Positions 32,507 through 36,024 of a stretch of 36,024 nt of DNA are shown in pieces. Under the pieces are notes generated by a model. That model was not told the origin of the DNA. It saw only the letters and a list, made by a program, of their open reading frames with translations, and did not search any database. Numbering within the stretch: the first letter of the stretch is position 1; each line of letters opens with the position of its first letter. Source of the stretch: Chitinophagaceae bacterium. GTDB taxonomy: Bacteria; Bacteroidota; Bacteroidia; Chitinophagales; Chitinophagaceae. Where the stretch lies: contig CANGBQ010000004.1 of assembly GCA_947451985.1 (NCBI GenBank), positions 1 through 36,024 on the forward strand, given 5' to 3'. Made by a program: the position numbers and the translations under genes.

Positions 32507-33382
32507 TTACAATACATTTAAAACTTGTTCTTTTGCTTTTTCGAGTTCATCTTTCATTGCCACTACACATTTCTGAATAGCTGCATCATACGCTTTGCTG
32601 CCGGTGGTGTTGATTTCTCTTCCTATTTCCTGCAATAAAAAAGATAATTTTTTTCCTTTGCTGGCATCTGATCCATGAATGATGTCATTAAAATAGACAC
32701 AATGCTGGCGCAAACGAATCTGCTCTTCATGAATGTCAATCTTTTCCATGTAATAGATGAGCTCTTGTTCCATTCTATTTTGATCAATCTTTTCTTTGCC
32801 TACATGTTTGTCCAACAGCTGATTGATTTCTTCTTTGATTCTTACTTTTCTGTTTGGCTCTAAAACCAAAATGGCTTCCTCCTGGGTTTGGATATTGGCT
32901 ATTCGAAGCAAAAGATCCTTTTGCAAGGAGGCCCCTTCTTCTTCTCTGTGCCGATTCAATTCATCGATGGCCGCGGTTAATACATTTTTGAAATGGGAAA
33001 AGTCATCTTCCTTCAGAAACTCATTGCTGGGCGAGACAACTTCGGGCAGGCGCAACAAGGAACTTAATATAGCATGCGTGTCCAAGGAGAGCTCTTCGGA
33101 CAAATCCTTGAGTTGTGTATAGTAAGCCTTGATTAAGTCTGTATTAATGGTAACGGGCCTGGAAGCGCCGTTTTGCTTGATGCTGATGTAACAATCGATG
33201 GTGCCTCTTATCAATTGCTCTTGTAAAATATTGCGTATATCAAACTCATACGGCTTGAGCAAAGGGGGAAGCTTTAATTGCAACTCAAATTGTTTGCCGT
33301 TTAATGCTTTCACTTCAACCAAGAAAGTCTTGTCGCCAATTGTTCGTTCAGCCCTTCCAAAACCTGTCATTGATTTAAGCAT
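32507..33382 (-). CDS. yicC: YicC family endoribonuclease
   Basis: The product is 291 aa, the usual length. It opens with MLKSMTGFGRAERTIGDKTFLVEVKALNGKQ, the YicC N-terminal signature, and ends with the DUF1732 block GKKLSFLLQEIGREINTTGSKAYDAAIQKCVVAMKDELEKAKEQVLNV. The middle is helical with acidic residues (MEQELIYYMEKIDIHEEQIRLRQH). E. coli YicC is a metal-dependent endoribonuclease. The usual partner gmk is far away here; gldH follows instead. A terminator-like hairpin sits 65 bases upstream. Confidence 0.94.
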   Translation of the reverse strand: MLKSMTGFGRAERTIGDKTFLVEVKALNGKQFELQLKLPPLLKPYEFDIRNILQEQLIRGTIDCYISIKQNGASRPVTINTDLIKAYYTQLKDLSEELSLDTHAILSSLLRLPEVVSPSNEFLKEDDFSHFKNVLTAAIDELNRHREEEGASLQKDLLLRIANIQTQEEAILVLEPNRKVRIKEEINQLLDKHVGKEKIDQNRMEQELIYYMEKIDIHEEQIRLRQHCVYFNDIIHGSDASKGKKLSFLLQEIGREINTTGSKAYDAAIQKCVVAMKDELEKAKEQVLNVL

Positions 33383-33445
33383 ATGCTTTTATTTTTATTG
33401 CAATGTAAATGATTTATTGCTTTGAATGAAACAGAATTGAAGACA

Positions 33446-33478
33446 TTAAAAAAGCTTGGCGATTTTCAGCCAAGCTTT
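33446..33478 (-). terminator. orphan intrinsic terminator upstream of yicC
   Basis: Bases 33451-33460 pair perfectly with 33469-33478 (10-bp stem, 8-base loop). On the minus strand six T follow, while the plus-strand side reads TTTAATAT. It therefore points at a minus-strand transcript ending just before yicC, yet no minus-strand gene is visible between here and lpxD. Confidence 0.75.
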
Positions 33479-33527
33479 AATATATGGGTGGGTTAGTAAG
33501 TACAGGGATACAATCCCTTACACAATA

Positions 33528-33809
33528 TTAAAAATTATTTTGATTAATAAGAAAAAAAATGAGAAGTATTTTATCAACATTTCTATTTTGCTTGTGGATA
33601 AGGACAATGAAAAACAATTCATTTTTATTGTTGATCTGTGCAACAAACATCAACCTGCTTTTGTATTTTATAAAAGAAGATTCAATGAAAGTATTGAAAA
33701 TAGTATACTTTCAGAAGACGAGAAAAAAATTAAAACGATTTCCGAAACATGCTTACGCATATTAACAATGCTTTTTTTCTCTGTAAAAAAGTATGTTGTG
33801 AGGCTATAA
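33528..33809 (+). pseudogene. possible remnant of a LuxR-type regulator
   Basis: An open plus-strand frame here encodes about 93 residues with no credible start codon; the only starts upstream are a TTG inside the terminator hairpin. The segment FIFIVDLCNKHQPAFVFYKRR followed by NSILSEDEKKIKTISE and MLFFSVKKYV is reminiscent of the linker and helix-turn-helix of Bacteroidota LuxR/NarL regulators (LSxREKEIL... ISEG... LFISVxTV), but it is shorter by about two residues between helices and stops before the end of the HTH. This is a by-eye similarity only and may be chance in AT-rich DNA. Confidence 0.3.
33571..33601. other. paired DnaA-box-like sites
   Basis: Bases 33593-33601 (tgtggataa) are a perfect TTATCCACA DnaA box on the minus strand, and 33571-33579 (ttatcaaca) is a one-mismatch box on the plus strand, 13 bases away. 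They lie in an AT-rich gap. Two boxes do not prove an origin; this is a candidate DnaA-binding site. Confidence 0.3.
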
Positions 33810-33887
33810 AAAAAATTTAAAAATTGTCCTCTCTTTTTTTAAAAAATAGCTGTTTTAGCCGAAAATATTCCATATCCCAAACCACGT

Positions 33888-33895
33888 TACCTTTG
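33888..33895 (+). promoter_or_regulatory. Bacteroidota -7 promoter element (TACCTTTG) for the lpxD-type gene
   Basis: This is an exact TAnnTTTG match 22 bases before the ATG at 33918. No TTG is visible at -33. Confidence 0.55.
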
Positions 33896-33917
33896 CATAA
33901 ACAGAAACAACACCATT

Positions 33918-34862
33918 ATGAAATTTCCCTCTCCTGTATCTACTGAATGGATTGCATCTCTCATTGGCGCACAAGTAATTGGCAATGCATCTGCACTTGC
34001 AACCGGCATCAATGAAATACACAAAGTGGAACCCGGTGATTTGGCATTTGTGGATCATCCTAAATATTACGATACTTGTTTGAATAGTGCTGCAACTTTT
34101 ATTATTATCAACAAAGCAATGGAAGCGCCAGCAGGAAAAACTTTGTTTGTGGTAGAAAATCCATTCGAAGCCTATTGTGCCATTGTTCGGCATTTCCGGC
34201 CATTTGAAGTGGCAAAACAAATGGTCAGTGATCAGGCAATCATCGGAAAGGATACGGTGATTTTTCCAGGCGTATTTGTGGGAAACCACGTCACCATTGG
34301 AAAGAATTGCATCATTTATCCCAATGTAACCATCCTAGAGCATTGTATTATAGGGGACCATGTAGTGGTGCAAGCCGGCACTACAATTGGTAGTAATTCC
34401 TTTTATTACAACACCAAGAAAGACAGAGAGCGCTGGTATACAAAAATGCCGGATGGTGGCAGGGTCATCATTGAGAATGATGTAGAGATCGGATCGAATT
34501 GTACCATCGACAGAGGAGTGAGCCATGACACGCGCATTGGAATGGGTACAAAGATGGACAACCTGGTTCACATCGGACACGATACAGTGGTTGGCAAAAA
34601 TTGTTTGATTGCGGCACAGGTAGGTATCGCCGGTGCGACCACCCTGGAAGATGGCGTTACACTATGGGGTCAGGTAGGGGTCAATAAAACATTGACCATC
34701 GGAAAAAATGCAGTGGTGTTTGCACAAAGTGGAGTGCCCAGCGATTTGGAAGGCAACAAAGTATACTTCGGAACACCTGCATTGGAAGCAAGAGAAAAAC
34801 AAAGAGAGCTCGTGTGGATCAAAAGAATCCCTGAACTGTGGGATAAAGCAATGAAGAAATAA
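33918..34862 (+). CDS. LpxD-type UDP-3-O-acylglucosamine N-acyltransferase
   Basis: The product is 314 aa. An N-terminal uridine-binding-like domain (about 1-100, with KVEPGDLAFVDHPKY) leads to a left-handed parallel beta-helix of hexapeptide repeats (IIGKDTVIFPGVFVGNHVTIGKNCIIYPNVTI onward), with IGSNSFYY at about 157-164. His221 in VHIGHD corresponds to the catalytic His of LpxD (His239 in E. coli). LpxD adds the N-linked hydroxyacyl chain in lipid A synthesis. The protein is about 30 residues shorter than canonical LpxD and stands apart from lpxA/lpxC/fabZ, and Bacteroidota often carry a second LpxD-like paralogue, so I give no symbol. A good promoter precedes it. Confidence 0.82.
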   Translation: MKFPSPVSTEWIASLIGAQVIGNASALATGINEIHKVEPGDLAFVDHPKYYDTCLNSAATFIIINKAMEAPAGKTLFVVENPFEAYCAIVRHFRPFEVAKQMVSDQAIIGKDTVIFPGVFVGNHVTIGKNCIIYPNVTILEHCIIGDHVVVQAGTTIGSNSFYYNTKKDRERWYTKMPDGGRVIIENDVEIGSNCTIDRGVSHDTRIGMGTKMDNLVHIGHDTVVGKNCLIAAQVGIAGATTLEDGVTLWGQVGVNKTLTIGKNAVVFAQSGVPSDLEGNKVYFGTPALEAREKQRELVWIKRIPELWDKAMKK

Positions 34863-34872
34863 ACCACCGCAA

Positions 34873-35865
34873 TCAAGCCAGTAGTTGTCTGCACGTATAC
34901 TGAATGGTTTCTTGCAAGGTCGTGTAATGAAAGTCGGGTAGAAAATTTTTCAATTTTTGATTTTCAAAATATACATGCGCCAGCGCAGTAGCGGCAGTTT
35001 CTTTGGTGATCAAGGGCGGCTTCCCGGTAAGCATACTTTTGCATGCTTCCAGTCTCCATACCAGCTCAGCTAACAAAGGCGTCACTTTTTTAGATGGTCT
35101 TTTTTTGCCAAAAGCATCCGCAATCTGATTGAACACATTTTGATAGGTAGTGTTTTCGGCACTCACAATAAATCTTTCTGCCACAATATCGGATTCCATG
35201 AGCATGGTCATGGCTTTACAAACATCCCTCACATCTACAAAGCCTGTTGTTCCATCTGTATACCAACCGAATTCTTCGTATACATTTTTAAAAATAGCCG
35301 TAGAGCCTTCATTCCAATTACCCGGACCTAGAATAATGGATGGATTCACCATCACCGCATTCAATCCTTCCGCAATGCCACGCCATACTTCCAGTTCGCC
35401 CAAATATTTACTTTGCCCATATACACTATTGCTTGTCTCCTTGGTCCAATGGGCGGTTTCGTCAATGGTTTGATTTTCGCGCAACCTACCCAAGGCTGCC
35501 ACAGAACTCACGTACACCATTTTATGTACACCCGCCTCCAATGCAGCATTGACCACATTAGCAGTAGCTCGAACATTGATGTCGTACAAGGCCTTTTTGT
35601 CTTTTCTTGCAAAGCTTACTTTTCCCGCACAGTGATACAGAAACCGAACATCGCGCATGCAAGATTCCAACGCAATCACATCCAACAAATCACAGGAAAC
35701 AATTTCCAGATGGTCATGTGAGGGAAGCGGTAAGGCCTTTTGATTGATCATGGCGCGCACTCGATGTCCATCCGACAACAATTGCTTGACCAGTGTTGTT
35801 CCCAGCAAACCAGCTGCACCGGTCACCAAATGAATAGTATTTGTTGTTTGTGGGGAGGTATGCAA
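34873..35865 (-). CDS. NAD-dependent epimerase/dehydratase family protein
   Basis: The product is 330 aa, starting with TTG at 35865; no ATG exists before the cofactor motif. The extended-SDR signature is complete: VTGAAGLLG (14-22), HCAGKVSFA, SSVAALG (120-126), and Tyr149-x-x-x-Lys153 in VYGQSKYLGE. PSIILGPGNWNEGST follows. It most resembles dihydroflavonol-4-reductase-like SDRs that reduce a carbonyl with NADP; the substrate is unknown. Its start is 2 bases after the stop of the upstream 3-hydroxyacyl-CoA dehydrogenase gene, so the two are an operon. It converges on the lpxD-type gene with 10 bases between. Confidence 0.9.
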   Translation of the reverse strand: MHTSPQTTNTIHLVTGAAGLLGTTLVKQLLSDGHRVRAMINQKALPLPSHDHLEIVSCDLLDVIALESCMRDVRFLYHCAGKVSFARKDKKALYDINVRATANVVNAALEAGVHKMVYVSSVAALGRLRENQTIDETAHWTKETSNSVYGQSKYLGELEVWRGIAEGLNAVMVNPSIILGPGNWNEGSTAIFKNVYEEFGWYTDGTTGFVDVRDVCKAMTMLMESDIVAERFIVSAENTTYQNVFNQIADAFGKKRPSKKVTPLLAELVWRLEACKSMLTGKPPLITKETAATALAHVYFENQKLKNFLPDFHYTTLQETIQYTCRQLLA

Positions 35866-35867
35866 GA

Positions 35868-36024
35868 TTATGCGTTTGTATATTGATAAAAGCCCTGGCC
35901 TGTTTTTCTGCCCAAATGTCCCTTTTTTACTTTCTCTATCTGAATCGGGGAAGCTTGAAAACGAATGGCACCATCAAAAGCCTGGTATAAAGATTCTGAT
36001 ACAGCCAGATTGATATCAATTCCG
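35868..36024 (-). CDS. 3-hydroxyacyl-CoA dehydrogenase, C-terminal end (partial)
   Basis: Only the last 51 codons are in the window; the 5' part lies beyond 36024. The visible residues GIDINLAVSESLYQAFDGAI, then RFQASPIQIEKVKKGHLGRKTGQGFYQY, match the C-terminal domain of PaaH/HbdA-type 3-hydroxyacyl-CoA dehydrogenases, where a GxDxN block and GHLGRKTGxGFY are diagnostic. The enzyme oxidises 3-hydroxyacyl-CoA with NAD in fatty-acid or aromatic-acid breakdown. The stop TAA is at 35868-35870. The epimerase-like gene follows 2 bases on. Confidence 0.9.
   Translation of the reverse strand, partial: GIDINLAVSESLYQAFDGAIRFQASPIQIEKVKKGHLGRKTGQGFYQYTNA

Larger units (their letters stand above)
33479..33887. 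other. AT-rich intergenic region of about 410 bases
   Basis: No convincing intact gene is present. It contains a hairpin AGGGAT-ACA-ATCCCT (33503-33517), two DnaA-box-like 9-mers (33571-33579 and 33593-33601), a plus-strand frame with weak resemblance to a LuxR-type regulator C terminus (about 33528-33809), and very A/T-rich tracts at 33808-33847. It could be a decayed gene, a replication-related site, or simply spacer. Confidence 0.6.

Noticed and set aside
33503-33517. Hairpin considered as a tRNA arm
   Set aside because: No acceptor stem, anticodon arm or CCA-like end could be built around it on either strand.
33456-33530. TTG start of the open frame in the 33.5 kb gap
   Set aside because: The codon is inside the terminator stem and there is no promoter or family match for the first residues, so this is not treated as an intact gene.

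Overview
The window looks like chromosomal housekeeping DNA from a Bacteroidota bacterium, most likely family Chitinophagaceae. Several things point this way. Putative promoters carry the Bacteroidota -7 element TAnnTTTG instead of sigma70 boxes. Shine-Dalgarno sequences are mostly absent. Gliding-associated genes gldC and gldH are present, together with family-typical genes (DUF4290, DUF6089, a two-gene ompH/skp tandem next to bamA). MurA, GcvH, BamA and RnpA also look Bacteroidota-like. There is no rRNA, tRNA, CRISPR array, insertion sequence, prophage or plasmid gene that I can see.

Layout. 1-4.0 kb: a conserved hypothetical protein, a secreted cyclophilin, a secreted WG-repeat protein (minus strand), gcvH, a VanZ-like protein and a DUF4290 protein with an RGG tail. 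4.1-9.9 kb (plus strand): murA (Asp in place of the fosfomycin-target Cys), gmk, a CNNM/CorC-type membrane protein, a glycosyltransferase, gldC, yqeY and cvpA. 10-15.6 kb (plus strand): an alpha/beta hydrolase, a CBS-domain protein, a short Omp85 paralogue, nadK and an OmpR-type two-component pair. 15.6-20.9 kb: an SDR, a HAD nucleotidase, an unlisted 51-residue secreted Cys/Lys-rich protein, psd, cdsA, a CPBP protease and dusB. 20.9-24.2 kb: a coupled aldehyde dehydrogenase/glutathione peroxidase pair, tadA and sodA. 24.2-33.4 kb (minus strand): yidD, rnpA, rpmH, murI, two ompH genes, bamA, uppS, a DUF6089 gene, gldH and yicC. 33.4-33.9 kb: an AT-rich gap of about 535 bp. 33.9-36 kb: an lpxD-type acyltransferase, an NAD-dependent epimerase-like gene and the 3' end of a 3-hydroxyacyl-CoA dehydrogenase gene.

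Functionally this is mostly cell-envelope biogenesis (MurA, MurI, UppS, LpxD, BamA, OmpH/Skp, Psd, CdsA, YidD), nucleotide and tRNA housekeeping (Gmk, NadK, DusB, TadA, RnpA) and oxidative or aldehyde stress defence (SodA, GPx, ALDH). The cluster CBS-nadK-DUF6089-uppS-bamA-ompH-ompH-murI, contiguous in many Bacteroidota, is here broken into two blocks on opposite strands.

I found no clear new multi-gene system. The parts most worth a second look are the 33.4-33.9 kb gap (DnaA-box-like sites, an orphan terminator, a possible decayed LuxR-type regulator), the small Cys-rich secreted protein, the MurA Cys-to-Asp site, the Omp85 paralogue beside nadK, and several tightly packed promoter/terminator arrangements.
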